From Syngnathus acus (lineage: Eukaryota; Chordata; Actinopteri; Syngnathiformes; Syngnathidae): a stretch of 64,000 nucleotides of DNA. The stretch covers positions 21,825,956-21,889,955 of the forward strand of contig NC_051095.1 of the NCBI RefSeq assembly GCF_901709675.1, in the 5' to 3' direction. The translations under genes were made by a program, and so were the position numbers. Each line of letters opens with the position of its first letter. The first letter of the stretch is position 1. Below, piece after piece: positions 25,791 to 38,515 of this stretch. The notes under the pieces were generated by a model, which saw only the letters and a program-made list of their open reading frames with translations, was not told the origin of the DNA and ran no database searches.

Positions 25791-26969
25791 AAATTTGTGA
25801 ACTTTCCACAAATATTAGTTGAAACTGAACAAACATTTTGCAAGCCCAGTGTTAATTGCGTCGAGAATTAGGTTGGACTTCTCTGGGCTGTAAGGCAAGG
25901 TATTTGTTTCAAACATTGCAAAGTGCATTCTGGTCAGAGGAATCAATACAATATGTGAGGTATTTCCAACTGTTACCTTCAGCATGTCTCGACTGCAAGG
26001 AATGTCTCGGAACTTGTAAATGGATTTCACAAAAATTTGCCCCTTTGACAACCTTGCTTCTGTGTGAAGCTACAGAAAAAAAAACATTGTTCTGATTTTT
26101 TTTCTTTCATTTTATCGTAATCCTTTATGCAATGACTGGCAACATGCAACCAATAAACATATGTTTTGTTCCAATGTTCTCAAGCAGTTGACATGATTGG
26201 TTTGAAGACTGAAATATAACAAATACATATGGTAAATATAGTCAAATATTAATGGCAGCTAGCAGTATGTGATTGTCAAAGGGCTTGGCTTAGAAGCGAA
26301 AAATAATGGATTGATGATAAAAGCTAATTTTACTACCAATTCAAAGAATGATTACAAACTATCACTGCATTGTTTTGGATGAAAGAAATAAAACCAACTG
26401 TTCCACGAGGCATTCTGGTTTGAGACCCTATGTGCTGGAGCTCCGACTGAAGGCTGAGAGGAAGATAAAATACATGTTCATTGTCGGGAAAATGAGATTT
26501 TGCGCAGCAAATAGTAACTTGAGCCAGCAATGAATAAATGAGGGCTCTACTCTTTAGGGAAAAAAATAAGATCAATAAACCTTCCTCAATTTGACAGAGG
26601 AAACATTTGAGAACATAGAATATGAAAACAATAAGTGAAGTCAATGCTTTACCCAGATACCCGTGTATACTTGTTGTCATAAAAACACATGGATGGCTAT
26701 AAAGTATGGTTGTAAAAGCAATGAGGTATGTGATTACGTGTACTGCAATGCTGTCATGGGCAATCACAATGATCATTAATTTCCTGAGACAGTATAAAAG
26801 GGACAGTGAAACAACGTTTAAAGCTGCATGTTTTTGGTTAGCTGACTACAGGCTTGTATTATATCAGTCAAATATTATTTTGTTTATTTAAAGACCACCT
26901 GTGTGTCTGCGTGTGTGTCTGCGTGTGTGTGTATGTATGTAATGTATGTATGTATGTATGTATATATAT

Positions 26970-27037
26970 ACACTACCGTTCAAAACTTTGGGGTCACAAA
27001 ATTGTTTGGGTGACCCCAAACTTTTGAACGGTAGTGT
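26970..27037. mobile_element. palindromic MITE copy 1
   Basis: Arms 26970-26997 and 27010-27037 (acactaccgttcaaa and tttgaacggtagtgt) are reverse complements around a short loop, and TA-rich DNA flanks them. This is typical of small Tc1/mariner-type hairpins in fish. Confidence 0.75.
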
Positions 27038-27203
27038 AAATATTATTATAATAAAATATTATGAATTAAATATTATAAATTATATCTTATATTTGTATAA
27101 GATTATAAAAAATCTATGAATATAGGTATACATATATATTATAAGATTTTTTACACAGAAGATTATATATATAATCTATAAATAATTATCTAAATAAATA
27201 TAT

Positions 27204-27269
27204 ACACTACCGTTCAAAAGTTTGGGGTCACCCAAACAATTTTGTGACCCCAAACTTTTGAACGGTAGT
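27204..27269. mobile_element. palindromic MITE copy 2, inverted relative to copy 1
   Basis: It is the same hairpin as 26970-27037 in the opposite direction; its reverse complement equals copy 1 apart from single changes. Its right tip stops at ggtagt, directly against the hAT-like element. Copies 1 and 2 may be the ends of one composite element with an AT-rich middle (27038-27203). Confidence 0.75.
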
Positions 27270-28624
27270 CAGGGCTGTGGACTCGGTCGGATTTTTGCAC
27301 CGAGTCCGAGTCCGGCCTCTTGACCACGAGTCTGAGTCCGAGTCCGGCTGTCCATTTTTTTCTGTTAATTCATGTGACTGCTTAGTCTTTATTCAAGGCT
27401 AATTTAGATCAAAATCTAAATAATTACAACAGTTTTGTGATGGCTTTGTCTTTATTAAACATATAAACGAATACAATAAACAGATACTTTCAAGTTTTAA
27501 TCATTAATTACACCATTATAGCTCAGACATTTATCTAAACACAAATAATTAGTGACGACCCCCCAACTATCGAAACACATCAATGATATAAGCTGGGTGA
27601 CATAATCGTCCTTGACATTGGTACATAATGTAAACATTAGCCTAAGTGCAACTCAACGTGGCCGCATTGATCGTAACTTACGCTCCGTTTCCCCCCCAAA
27701 TCTAGAGGCAAAACATTGTTCTCTTGCTACTCCCGGGTTCTTCCATCTTGGCTGCGCGCGGGGCATTGTGGGTCTTGTACGTGCACGCACGCAGGCAGGC
27801 AGGCGCGGGCGAGCACGCAACAACTAAATTTGTCTTCATAACAAGCAAGCAGGGCTGTGGACAGTATTCCTACGCGCATTCTCAGCAGCATGATGAAAAT
27901 AAAATTCAATAACGTCACTGAGGCATATTTTAACGAACTCCACTTCATTGTATGGCTTTTTAGCCCGTGCAATGTTCCAAGCCAGTTGAAACAATGCAAG
28001 TGTGACAGTCACTGAGTGCTTCGTAATTTTTTTGAAAAACTGTACCTATTTTTCTGCCTGACTTTTCAAAGTCTCCAAACTTTTCAGTCCCTTTTGCAAA
28101 GTCCTTATCGATATTGGCATGAAGTGAGCTGAAGTGGCGCTGACCATTTGAAGCTTTTAAATGCGCCAATGACGTCCGACATATCAGGCAGAATGGCTTG
28201 CCATAGCGTTCAACAAAAAACAACTTTAACTCTGTTAAAAACGTCCTGTGTTCATCGTCATATATTAGTTTGGCTGTGCATTTTTTCCTTGCCATTTTGG
28301 CAAGCGTCTTGTCAGCTTTTCTGGACCTAATGGGCCCCCGTAGTCACAGTCGCCATTCATTAAAAAGCCAGCAAAACCAATCGCTCTGTTTGTCCCTCCT
28401 CCTTTGCGGGATTTCCCCTCACGCGCATGCGCGTTTGACCAAAAACCATATTGAACTCAAGCGAAGCAAATACGCACGAAAAATAAACACAAATGTTGAT
28501 ATGAACGTATTTTTTTTATTGTCTGACTCGGTGGACTCGGTCAAAATCAGCACCGAGTCCGAGTCCAGCAAAAATGACCGAGTCCGACCGAGTCCCCGAG
28601 TCCGAGTCCGAGTCCACAGCCCTG
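27270..28624 (-). mobile_element. hAT-like element, defective, about 1355 bp
   Basis: The termini are inverted (cagggctgtggactcgg at the left, its complement at the right) and are followed at both ends by arrays of the ccgagtccgagtcc motif. On the minus strand 28295-27960 encodes MARKKCTAKL, then FFVERYGKPFCLICR and GQRHFSSLHANID. This is a BED-like zinc finger (C-x2-C then H-x4-H) as at the N-terminus of hAT transposases. The frame then ends and the catalytic domain is absent. An 8-bp target duplication is not visible, because other elements abut both ends. Confidence 0.7.
27960..28295 (-). pseudogene. hAT transposase N-terminal remnant (BED-like zinc finger)
   Basis: This 111-codon frame starts at a Met and contains CLIC and, 16 residues later, HFSSLH, a plausible zinc-binding set. 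It resembles the start of transposase-derived proteins such as the ZBED and GTF2IRD2 types. The dimerisation/catalytic region that should follow is missing. It sits centrally in the hAT-like element. It may supply nothing or a DNA-binding fragment; no function is implied. Confidence 0.55.
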
Positions 28625-29747
28625 AATTTTCCGGACTATAAGCCGCTACTTTTTGCTCAAATTTTGAACCTTGCAGCTTGTTTTCTGGTGTGGCGTATCT
28701 ACAGATTTTTCGTGATTTTTGTGATGACTCGATCACTTATACACTCATAAAAAGGCTGTGGACCGCTGTTGTGCGGCACCTCTTTGCTGGGCGGATGGAT
28801 ATGGGGAGAGGAGTGGTGTGTTGATTGCATGTCCATCCGCCAGGCAAATAGTGCCACCAGGCAAATAGTGCCGTATAATTCACACAAAGAAGAGACAGAA
28901 CGAGATCAAGACGGACATTACTGAAGAAAGGAAGCTCTTATATACAAACCCTCATTATGGGGGGACAAAAGAAATGCATATGATGCCGCTTTTAAGTTAA
29001 AGGCAGTCGATTTGGCTCTTAACGTAGGAACTAGAGCCACTCATGCACTGTAGCGGTTTCCTCTGGCCACTAGGGGGCACTGGGCTATTGTTGATGACAT
29101 CTTCTTGCGTCACTCTTTTCTTTCTTTATTTCCCGGTCACTCTGTAGCCATATGTGTTGCTCGCTAGTCCAATGAAACTTAGCACTTCGTGCATGAATAA
29201 AATTGCCATGAACAGACCCTCATCATGGAAAATGCTAGAAGAAATGCATAAAAGCGACAACGAAAGAGAGACTGAGAAAGTGTGTGGCGAAGTATCAAGT
29301 ATTACAATCGGACACTGAGGAGGAAGACTTCGATGGTTTCAGTGCACAGGAGGAAGATGTCTCTTTGGCTGGCTCTTTTTTTACTTTTACTGGTATGTTT
29401 TTTTAACTAGCCCTGTTAGTGCTGTGCTACCGTGTTGCTGCTGTGTTACCGCCGCGCCTCAGTGACTTTTAGCGGTATGTTTTTTTTATCCAGCCCTATT
29501 AGTGCTGTGTTACTTCCGTGTTGCTGCGGTATTACTGCCGTGTCACAGGCAGTGTTTGGTATGTTGAGGTATGTTTATTAAAACTTTAAAAAGGCTTTCT
29601 GTGCACCATCTTTCTTTGTAAATAACTCGCGTGCACATGCGGCTTTTAGTACGATGAGGCTTATTTATGAAAAAACCAAAATTTTCCCCCAATTTTTGCT
29701 CGTGCGATTTATAATCAGGTGCGGCTTATAGTCTAGAAATTACGGTA
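28625..29747 (+). mobile_element. pogo/Tigger-like element, internal deletion derivative
   Basis: The left end reads aattttccggactataagcc and the right end ggcttatagtctagaaatta followed by cggta, so they are inverted. Inside, 28978-29052 encodes AYDAAFKLKAVDLALNVG, resembling the helix-turn-helix start of pogo-like transposases; a stop follows soon after and an upstream ATG is out of frame. Near 29316-29350 an acidic SDTEEEDFDGF stretch resembles the C-terminal tail of the same proteins. The catalytic middle is missing. The left tip lacks the initial taccgt and abuts the hAT-like element. Confidence 0.6.
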
Positions 29748-29784
29748 CATACATTCATATTCATAGTACATACATGCATATTCA

Positions 29785-29820
29785 TACATACGTACATACA
29801 TACATACAGACAGACAGACA

Positions 29821-29869
<49 letters not shown>

Positions 29870-29885
29870 ACATACATACATACAG
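29785..29885 (+). repeat. compound (CATA)(CAGA)(CA) microsatellite
   Basis: Runs of cata, caga and ca follow each other, then cata again. A His-Thr frame over it is an artefact. Confidence 0.95.
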
Positions 29886-30569
29886 TAAAGAAAATCATTT
29901 TTAAAACCTCACAACATACAGTATCTGATAAAAGGAATGACACAATCAGTATTTTATTTCTTCACCTCTCCCTACACACACTTTTAATTGCGCATAAATA
30001 CGCCACTCTTTGTCATACATAATCTCAGCTATTGTTCCTCTTTGAAGTTCCAGCATAAATGTATATACGTATCGAAATGAGTTTATGATCATATGGCCAC
30101 CTACACATTTTCTATGAAACAGATGAAACCATGGTTAGAAAATGCATGGGCATTTCTTGTCAGCTGAGTAGTCAATTCATTTCACATTAAACCCAAGGGT
30201 CATAAAGCATGGCTGGAACTTTAAAAGGCTCATAAACTACAATTGGAATGCTTATTTGACCAATCAGACCACTTGGGTGGAAGTACCTATTTTATAATCG
30301 CACTTAGCTGCAATAACTTATGGCATGAAGGATTTCCAACTGAAAATGGTTTAGTCAGTGGAAAGAACAGATTATGCATGGACACACACATGCCATATAG
30401 TCAAATAGACTGGTCTTCATGCATTACTTGTTAATTGCCTGGAGAATTTTATAGCAAAGATATTGACCTGAAAATACAGAGCGTAATTTACCGTTTCAAC
30501 CGTCCCGACCCCGATCTTTCTGATCATGCCGTCTCCACAGAAATAAAAGCTCCTCCCGTTATTACGACT

Positions 30570-31033
30570 GAAGTAGGTTTGAACCCAAATGCACGACTCA
30601 GACGAGTCAAAGTGCAAATAAAGATTCTTTTAATGAATAAATTTCAACACAAAATCACTCTTGAGGGGAAAAAGCCCAAAATGAACAAGAAACAAAAAAA
30701 TCACTCGAATAAGGAGAAACAGTTACCAGAAACAAGCAAGTACCAAAGAAAAATAGAAAACTAAGATTCATAATGGCAAAGATTTGCTTGACACTTGACT
30801 TGGATGATAAGCTTAGAACTGACAGGACTGACAAGACAAGACAAGACAATAAGAGACATAGTATTTATACACACACACAGCAAGGAGGAACTGGTGCAAA
30901 CAATCAGGATGGGGAAGACAATCAAGGAACACAGACAAAGGCCAAGTTGCCCAAATGAAGGAAGAGACAGTTACAAAATAAAACCGGAAGGGAAACCAAG
31001 ACAAACTCAATTCGTTCTGGTTGACATGACACC
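30570..31033. repeat. LTR-like dispersed repeat, probably minus-oriented
   Basis: It opens with gaacccaaatgcacgactca and aataaagattcttttaatg, has runs of gacaagacaag and a tttatacacac segment, and closes with ggttgacatgaca. This order recalls a common fish LTR-type repeat read from the opposite strand. No coding capacity was found. The ends are approximate. Confidence 0.45.
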
Positions 31034-31339
31034 CTTGACCTTGCAGATGAGTTCTTGCTCATTGTATTTGTCGAGCCCACATCCAATATGAAAATGTGCG
31101 CGTGCAAGTTTATTTTTTTTCAAGAGAATAGAAGACTCAGATGAGGAGTTTTCCTGACTGTGTGGGTGATGATTGGCACTCCTCTCCATCAGTGTGACGG
31201 TGACAGGTGATGGAGGTGAAAATTACTTTGGTTTCTATAGTGATGCACTGCTGTGGAGGAACTGTGCTGCCTGTCTCATTAGCATGTGCCACGCGTGCCT
31301 CAAGGCAAGACTCACGCTATATCGCTGTTTGTTTGTAAA

Positions 31340-31477
<138 letters not shown>

Positions 31478-32106
31478 CATGTGTGTGTGTGCGTGCGTGC
31501 GTGCATGTGTGTGTGTTTGTACATGTGTGGTCTATGCCAATGAAGGATTTGTCTTTCATGCAACCTCAATAAAAGAAGGCAAAAAACAGCTGTGGTTTGA
31601 CTCTTGAGTAGATCTATATGCAAAGGAACAGAGAGAGACAGCACAGGGTTCTAATTTGTGTTGTATTTGTTCTCTCCATTTTCAATGGGAAATACATTAT
31701 CAGGGGTGCATGTCACAATTTTGTTCTGGTTCTAAAAAGAGTCCCTTGAGTTGTTGCTAGGTGGGTTTTTTTGTCCTACAACCCAACCACCTGACTGGAT
31801 GGATTTCAAGACTTGGAGTATGGGACTGCACAATCAGCTGATTCGCCCGGGGCTCTCTAACTTCCCATTGTAAACTTGTCCTTGACAGTCAGAGATTGAT
31901 AGATGGGGCCCAATGTAATTTCTTAGGTATTGGAACCTAATAATAATACTACAATTAATGTAAAAGTTAAAGCTCAGGATATAGTTTTGCATACAAACCG
32001 ATAAAGCAATAAGTCTTGCATTGTTTGTTTGCACTGTGGCATGATTAAAATAAAAAATCACATAAACACCTAATGGTAGGGGGAATAATAAAAAGATGAC
32101 CCATCA

Positions 32107-32330
32107 TTCCTTCCATCCATTCATCTATCCATTTTCTACACTGCTTGTCCTGTTCAGTGTCACAGTGAGCTGGAGTCTCTCCCGACTTACTCTGGTCGAA
32201 AGACCTGGATTAGTTGCCAGGCACTCACAGGGCACATATGAGACAGACAATCATTCGCACCAACGTTCACACAGTCACTCAACCGAGAACTGAACCCATA
32301 CTGACTGCATGGGAGATAGGCAAGTAACGC
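32107..32330 (+). repeat. common teleost dispersed repeat
   Basis: Motifs ccatccattcatctatcc, attttctacactgcttgtcc, ctcacagggcacatatgaga and actgaacccatactgactgc occur in the order of an abundant fish repeat, as at 11575-11775 in reverse. Confidence 0.6.
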
Positions 32331-32942
32331 ATTGTGTGTGTTTCGGTCCCATGTATGAAAAGCACTTTACAAATAATAAAGTTTGTTAAGCCAATGTTTG
32401 AATGGGTGATTGATTATTTGCAAGCTCAGTGTCCTAAAGACACTGTGACCATCACAAAGTTCATCTTACATAGCAGCAAGGTTATTAATGTAATGGTGCA
32501 GTGTCATTTACTGACCTCTGCATGCATTTGTTCCAGCAGTAACATCGCACAATAATCCATTCTCCACTAACTGGGTCATTCATATCGTCACATTTTGTGT
32601 TCTCCAATCTTGTTCCAAATTGTGTTCTTGTAAACAGTTTAATGATGAAGCGCTGATGTATGTAAATTTGCGTGCTGCGTGTTTGCAACCTGTAATGCAG
32701 CATAATGTGCTTAGTGCAACACAGAGTAAGTGAGTGCTTGGCCAGTCTCCAGAGAGTGATAGCAGCTGGATCAGGCTAATCTAATCGAGCTTCTGTGTCT
32801 GGGGAGCCATCCATTGCTTATCACATATTTCATTCAATAACAGAAAGCTATGCCAGTTGATGGAGTTTTCTGTGGATTATTTTCTTGTTTTCTGTCTTTA
32901 ATGGCCTGAATAAATGACATGTCCATGTATGTTGTTTCATAG

Positions 32943-33044
32943 AAACAGTTGATGGCTGCTCCAAAGGATGTAACGGAAATGGAGAATGTGTTGCTGGACG
33001 GTGCCATTGCTTTACAGGATTCATGGGTCCTAACTGTGCCAAAG
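32943..33044 (+). CDS. tenm1: tenm1 exon d: EGF repeat 1
   Basis: This 102-nt, phase 1-1 exon has donor gtaatc. It reads [20 protein letters not shown], then [12 protein letters not shown]. Six cysteines in C-x3-C-x5-C-x4-C-x-C-x8-C spacing make a complete EGF fold. The [12 protein letters not shown] end matches the CHCFPGFLGPDC typical of teneurin EGF1. It is symmetric, so it can be skipped without shifting the frame. Confidence 0.97.
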
Positions 33045-35291
33045 GTAATCAAAAACATTTGAAAATGTTGTTCTGTTAAGTGAGACTGTCACTCACATTA
33101 TAAGTTGCGACCCCCAACGCTCTTCCAATGGGAGACTCAAAAGAATAGATGAGTGCATGCCCATTTGTTATTCTATTTCTAAATCAACCAATCATCAATC
33201 AATCAATCAACCAATCATTCAATCAATCAATCAATCAACCAAGAGTCTCACACAGCCAAACAAAGGTATGGCCTCTTAATTCCGGGTATAGGGATGTTGA
33301 CAATTCAACATTAAAAATATTGTGTGTATTATACAGATTGGTGCCCAAATAAAATATTATTGATGTTTCCGGGATTAGTGAAGTATACAAACACACCTAA
33401 AAAAATGCTACGTATTGTATGTAAATAAACATGAACAAATTGTTAAAAACTGCCTTGTGCTTTGCACTAGGTGCAATAATAAGGAAAAACAACTGAAAAC
33501 ACATCTCACAAATTTGTTCAGTCTTTTTGTTTTGAGTGCATCTATTTACACATTTGAATTGATTTTTTTGTGAAGGCTCAATGCGTTTCAGAAAATAACT
33601 GCTTGAGAGACTGTGTCTTCCATCTACAAAGGTTATTTAAAGCACTGTCTGTCTGTCTGTCGGTCTGTCTGTCCACAGTTCCTTAAGGACTCTTCCAGCA
33701 CATTTTTCACATTAAATGCAATATGGGGACTTAAATGTCAGCCACCTCTGACTCGCATTAGCTTCGAAATATCTACACGGTATTGGCAAAGAGAAATGAA
33801 TTGAAATAAGTAAAAAGCCAAGCCACCAAGGTCTTTGCAATATTTTCTATAATGACAGTGTGTCTGTTGCACAATTTAATGGGCTCTGCTACTGCACCAC
33901 TTTTACACAGAGATTAGAGGGAATTACTATTATAGTTATTATTTTATCCTACCTCAGGATTAGTCAAATGTGTTTGCAGGTTACGCATTAGGCAACATCT
34001 ACAATCTTACTTAATGAGCATTCGCAGCCAGGAGTTGTCAGTTTGGTTGTGTCCTACGGTGTAAAAAAAGTCAAACATATTCTAATAACCTAAGAACAAA
34101 ACATCTCATGATAAATAGTTAAATCAACCCAGCAACTGTTTCTGTATTAAATAAATATATTATCCTAGTCATCATTTTTATTCAAACTTTTATTGGGTTG
34201 TCTCAATTTCTTTTCTTACTTCTTGTTGTGAAATGTAATGTTCTCCTCTGACTTTCCCTACTCTTGTTTCCAGTCTTCTTCCTCTGCCCGGGCCCACTTT
34301 TTTTCCACATTGTAAAATGTGTATCTGCCTCATTGTGTTGAAACAGGTGTTCTGCTATTTCTCCTCTGATTTATTTCCATGCGTCATTTATTCGCACGCT
34401 CCTCTCATCTTCGCATATTTGATTGCATTGTGATATCGGTTGTTTGACAAGTTATGGAAAGAGATGTAAAAGGTATGCGGTTATTGGGACAGAGTGCAGC
34501 GGGTTATATTTACAGAGGATCAAACAAGACATCATAGGCCTGCTTAGATAATATGCATTGAGTTCTCATCAGTTTTTTGCGCTAGTTGTAAGTTTTCATT
34601 CAAATCTATTTGAAATGTCTACCTGCCACGCCTCTATTCTTGCAGCATTGACTTGATGGTGTGTGTGTGCGTGTGTGTCTGTGTGTGCGTGCATGTGTGT
34701 GTGTGCTTGCGTGTGTAGAGGGGAGTGGTGGAGAAATGTCAGTGCCTATGTGTCTGGCTGCCGCACAGGTCTCCATCTCTGCATGACGAAAACTCCTCAT
34801 TCTATAAAACCCTAATGCTCTCTCGTCCCTAATCTTTCGTTTTCACGATTGTTTTCACGGCCTGTTCAGAGCAAGTGAGGTGACGTTGAGGGGATTTTCT
34901 CCAATTCTTGGGTTGCCGTGGTAGCCGGGCTCAGGTGGTGCTTGAGTAAATTGAAACAGCGTGAGTGATAAGCCGGGATGTGTGCGTGTGCCTATGAGTG
35001 TGTTCTTTGTATGTGTGAGTGCGAATGTGTATGTCTGTTTGTGTGCATGCGTGCGTGCGTGTTTGTGTGTGTGTGTGTGTGTGTGGGTGTGTGTGTGTGT
35101 GTGTGTTTGTGTGTGTGTGTTTACGTGAGGAAGGGCGTAGGACTGTTTGAGGATTTGCCGAATCCGTGCAGCGGCTGAGATAAGAGTGTGTCGCCCCTCT
35201 CACACTGGGTTACTATGGTCTCCCAGCTAATATACTGCAGTACTATGTGTGTTTTTTCACGTGGCTGTAATCTGTGTTTGTCCTGTTACAG
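33045..35291 (+). other. tenm1: tenm1 intron d, 2247 bp
   Basis: It holds a CAAT/CAAC tetranucleotide array (33187-33241), a TCTG run (33648-33674) and two TG-rich tracts (34661-34718 and 34980-35122), the second about 170 bp before the next exon. No other feature was recognised. Confidence 0.8.
34980..35122 (+). repeat. TG-rich degenerate microsatellite upstream of EGF2 exon
   Basis: Interrupted TG dinucleotides over about 140 bp. UG-rich intron RNA is a known binding platform for splicing regulators such as CELF and TDP-43; any effect here is only inference. Confidence 0.85.
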
Positions 35292-35486
35292 ATTTGTGCC
35301 CCGTGTTGTGCAGCGGTAACGGCGTGTATGAGAAAGGAAGGTGTGTGTGCCTGGCCGGTTGGAAGGGAGCAGAGTGTAATGTGGAGGAAGGTCAGTGTAT
35401 TGACCCCACCTGCTCCAACCATGGCTCCTGCATGCACGGCGTCTGCATATGCAGCCCTGCCTACAAGGGGGTAAACTGTGAACTAG
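35292..35486 (+). CDS. tenm1: tenm1 exon e: EGF repeats 2 and 3
   Basis: This 195-nt, phase 1-1 exon has acceptor ttacag and donor gtaaga. EGF2 reads [18 protein letters not shown], then WKGAEC; EGF3 reads [19 protein letters not shown], then YKGVNC. EGF2 has five cysteines, with Tyr (in GVYEKG) where the third Cys should be. This is the teneurin signature that leaves an unpaired Cys for covalent cis-dimerisation. EGF3 has the normal six. Confidence 0.97.
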
Positions 35487-35863
35487 GTAAGAAAGTAAAA
35501 CTCAGTACACAGTTTCAGCTTCATGACTTTGATGACCTTGCCCTATTTTCAGCATTGATTACTACAAAACTCATTGCAAAAACATGTCAATGGTCATTAT
35601 AGATAATGTAACCAAAAAAAAAAAGAAGACACAGTCCTGGAGATACTGATACCAATATTTTAAAGCAGATATATTTAAAGTGGGGCTGCACAATATTGGA
35701 AAAACATGCATTATGTAAAATGGATGTATCTAATTAAAGAAAGAAATTTTCCATGTGGAAAATATGAATGTTTTCACATCTAATTATGTAGTCATAGTAT
35801 TTCCTCCACATAATGTTTTCCTATTGGATGGAAATGCACATTTAAGGTTTCAACTGGTTAAAG

Positions 35864-36460
35864 CAGGAGTCCCCAAACTACAAATATAACCTGCCTTTAC
35901 ATTTGGCCCGGCCCCCTAAACAATACCAAAGACACATTCAGCCCGGCGCACACAAGGCGCAGTCGGCGTTCCTGTCTCTATCCACGCATGTATTTCGCCT
36001 TCAGTGGCGCTCAAAAAATGCCCCGCACACTAAGCGAGGGCTTTCAGATTGGTCATGCGATTGAGACTAATAGATGCAGAGAACTTGACATTCTATTCAA
36101 CCTCATGCGGTAATTTTTTTCTGTGAAACACCCAGAGATGGTTATTTCGGTGTTTATTTCACAAATAGTGTCATTCCTTACTTTATTTTGTTGTTTGTGA
36201 AGAACCCAGAGGGAGTTATTTGGTTGTTTTTCATTTCATAAATATTCATATTTATTTCACTTATCGTGTGATAATATAGTATTTCCTTTCCAGAAAGATT
36301 TTTTAATATTTGGTTATGTGGGTCTTTCTGGAAAATAAAATTTTGCTTAGGAACCGCTAAAATTGTCACACTTATTTTTCCTTTACAAACTGACAGTGGC
36401 CCCTCGTCACAGAAGATACAAGTTATGTGGCCTTCAAAGGGAAAAGCTTGGGTACCCTTG
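35864..36460. mobile_element. non-autonomous hAT-like element, about 597 bp
   Basis: The left end caggagtccccaaactac and right end aagcttgggtacccttg are imperfect inverted copies of the familiar hAT-Charlie style terminus. The flanking octamers ggttaaag and gtttaaac agree at six of eight positions, consistent with a decayed 8-bp target duplication. The interior holds short direct copies (tgtttatttcac, gtgaa...cccagag) and no transposase. Confidence 0.6.
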
Positions 36461-38502
36461 GTTTAAACCTTACAATTACATATGAATTTATTGCACATCC
36501 TTTGTATTCTGCATTATTACAATGGCAATATTTTTTCAATATACTGTGCAGCCCTAATTTAAATTATGCCTCCCCTATATGAGCAGAAAATAAAACCCAA
36601 AAAATTAATAGTAGTTCTCTTTTGAAGTCTTAAATATCACAATGTTCTAAATAATACCAAAATATGTCTTCCTATCTTTTCAGTGTAATAATGTAAGTAA
36701 TAAAACAGTCTCACAAGAATATTGGTTTATCACAGAGAAAAGACGGTCACTTGAGTCTTTTGTTTTCTTCCTAATAATTGTTTTTTTTTCTCCATCCTAT
36801 GTTGCCGGGTCTAACAAAGAACTCCGTCAACTTTGCAGATGAACTCTCCTCATACAGCATTTTTGTGTTTTTCTGTGTCGCTATGAGCTGCGGCACCATT
36901 ATTAGACATTAAAACATGTTTGCACACTTTTTTCGTTTTGTCACCGTCTTGAGCTCTGAACCGTAATCAAAACGACCTTTCAGTCCAGTGACTTAAGCTA
37001 CAGCTGTCAAACACACACAAAGCAATGTCGAATTGCTTGCTTATTCATTTCAGAAGCAAACAGCTTTCGATGGCACTCACGTTTGTAACTGAGTGCAGCT
37101 GCTTCTCACACACTTGTCTTAATTGCCACTATTTTCCTTGTTTTCCTGGTCCTTTCCAGCTCACACGTGCCGATAAAGCCCTTATCCCAACAATTGCAAG
37201 TGTTTTTGTGGTCAACGAATGTTGCGTTCTCATCGTTGTGTTTGCCAAACATTCGCCTGTACTGTTCTTGTTGCAAGCGATTATTTTATTTTTGCAACAA
37301 GAAAAAACACAATAAGTGTGGGCAAACATTTGGCAAACATTTCTGACTTTGAAGAAACTCTGACAAATGCTGATGTTAACTCCTATTTTGGTACCTTCAC
37401 CAACAAATTCTTTGCCCCTCAGTGGGAGAGGATACACTTCTCACTGCACTCCGCTTCTCATTATGAAAAAAAACACTCTAACTCTCATTTGTGGCACAAA
37501 ACGTCAGTCAAAATAAACTCATGCTAATTGGTTCAGTGAAAAACAAGTAAAGCTGGACATCCCCGGGGTCTCATTGGTAACCAAAATATGTCACAATCAG
37601 CTGCAGTTCCAAGAATACTATAAACAAAAAGGTTATTGTACTGTAAATGAGTGAAATAAATAGTATCGCTAAATACTGTACAAGTGAGGGCCTTCTTTGA
37701 TAATATTATTATTCATATTGTCAAAAGGCAGAGTGCACTCTAAAACAAAGGCATGCCTATCAAGCCACCCATTTCATTTGCTCCTGTAACTGCCTCCTTA
37801 CTCCAATTGGTGTGTATCAATGTTCACATTACATTCTTGCCATAAATCAACCAGTTTTTTATAATTAGTATAAAGAAACTACAGTGACTAATTGATCAAA
37901 GACTTATTGGTTTTGTCCGCGTTGAAATATGATTTGGGTTTCAGACCTAACCATAATTTTGGGCAGAATTAACTACAGTTAGATTTAAAAAATGTTTTTT
38001 TATTTAAACATAGAAAGAGTGCTTTTAATTTGCCATAAATGCTAAATGTGCTGACAGACTGCAGACGACAGTAAGTCTTTTCACGGCTTGAAGAAATATA
38101 ATTGCTCAAGACTATCAATACAAATATTACAACGTTATCAACAAGGGCCATGATATATTTCACTTATTGCATTATTTCACACAATATTTCTACTGGTTTA
38201 TGTGTTTTTCATGACCCATCTTGGTTTGCTTGTTTTTTACTGTGTGAAAATAAATTAAATTTGGGCCGTCAACTAACTCAAAACAGAGAAGGTAAAATAG
38301 GCTATACGCGGTATGTCAAATAAACACAACATTCCTGGTCACCACAAAATAATTATTGTATTTCAAATTTAATTCAATCATTTAGTTTATATTGCCAACG
38401 TGATAATATTATTAACATTATTCCCTAAAATAAACTACCTAATATTAACATCATTGGGAAGGAGATTTACTGAAGCTGGTGACCCAGAAAATTATCTAAA
38501 TC

Positions 38503-38515
38503 GAAATATCAATTG
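38503..38515 (+). repeat. target site duplication, left copy
   Basis: The 13-mer gaaatatcaattg precedes the Rex3 element and recurs exactly at 41879-41891 after it; the first two bases overlap the element's GATG tail. Confidence 0.9.

Noticed and set aside
33187-33241. Regularly spaced short repeats resembling a CRISPR array
   Set aside because: They are a CAAT/CAAC tetranucleotide microsatellite with no spacers, and the genome is a vertebrate's.
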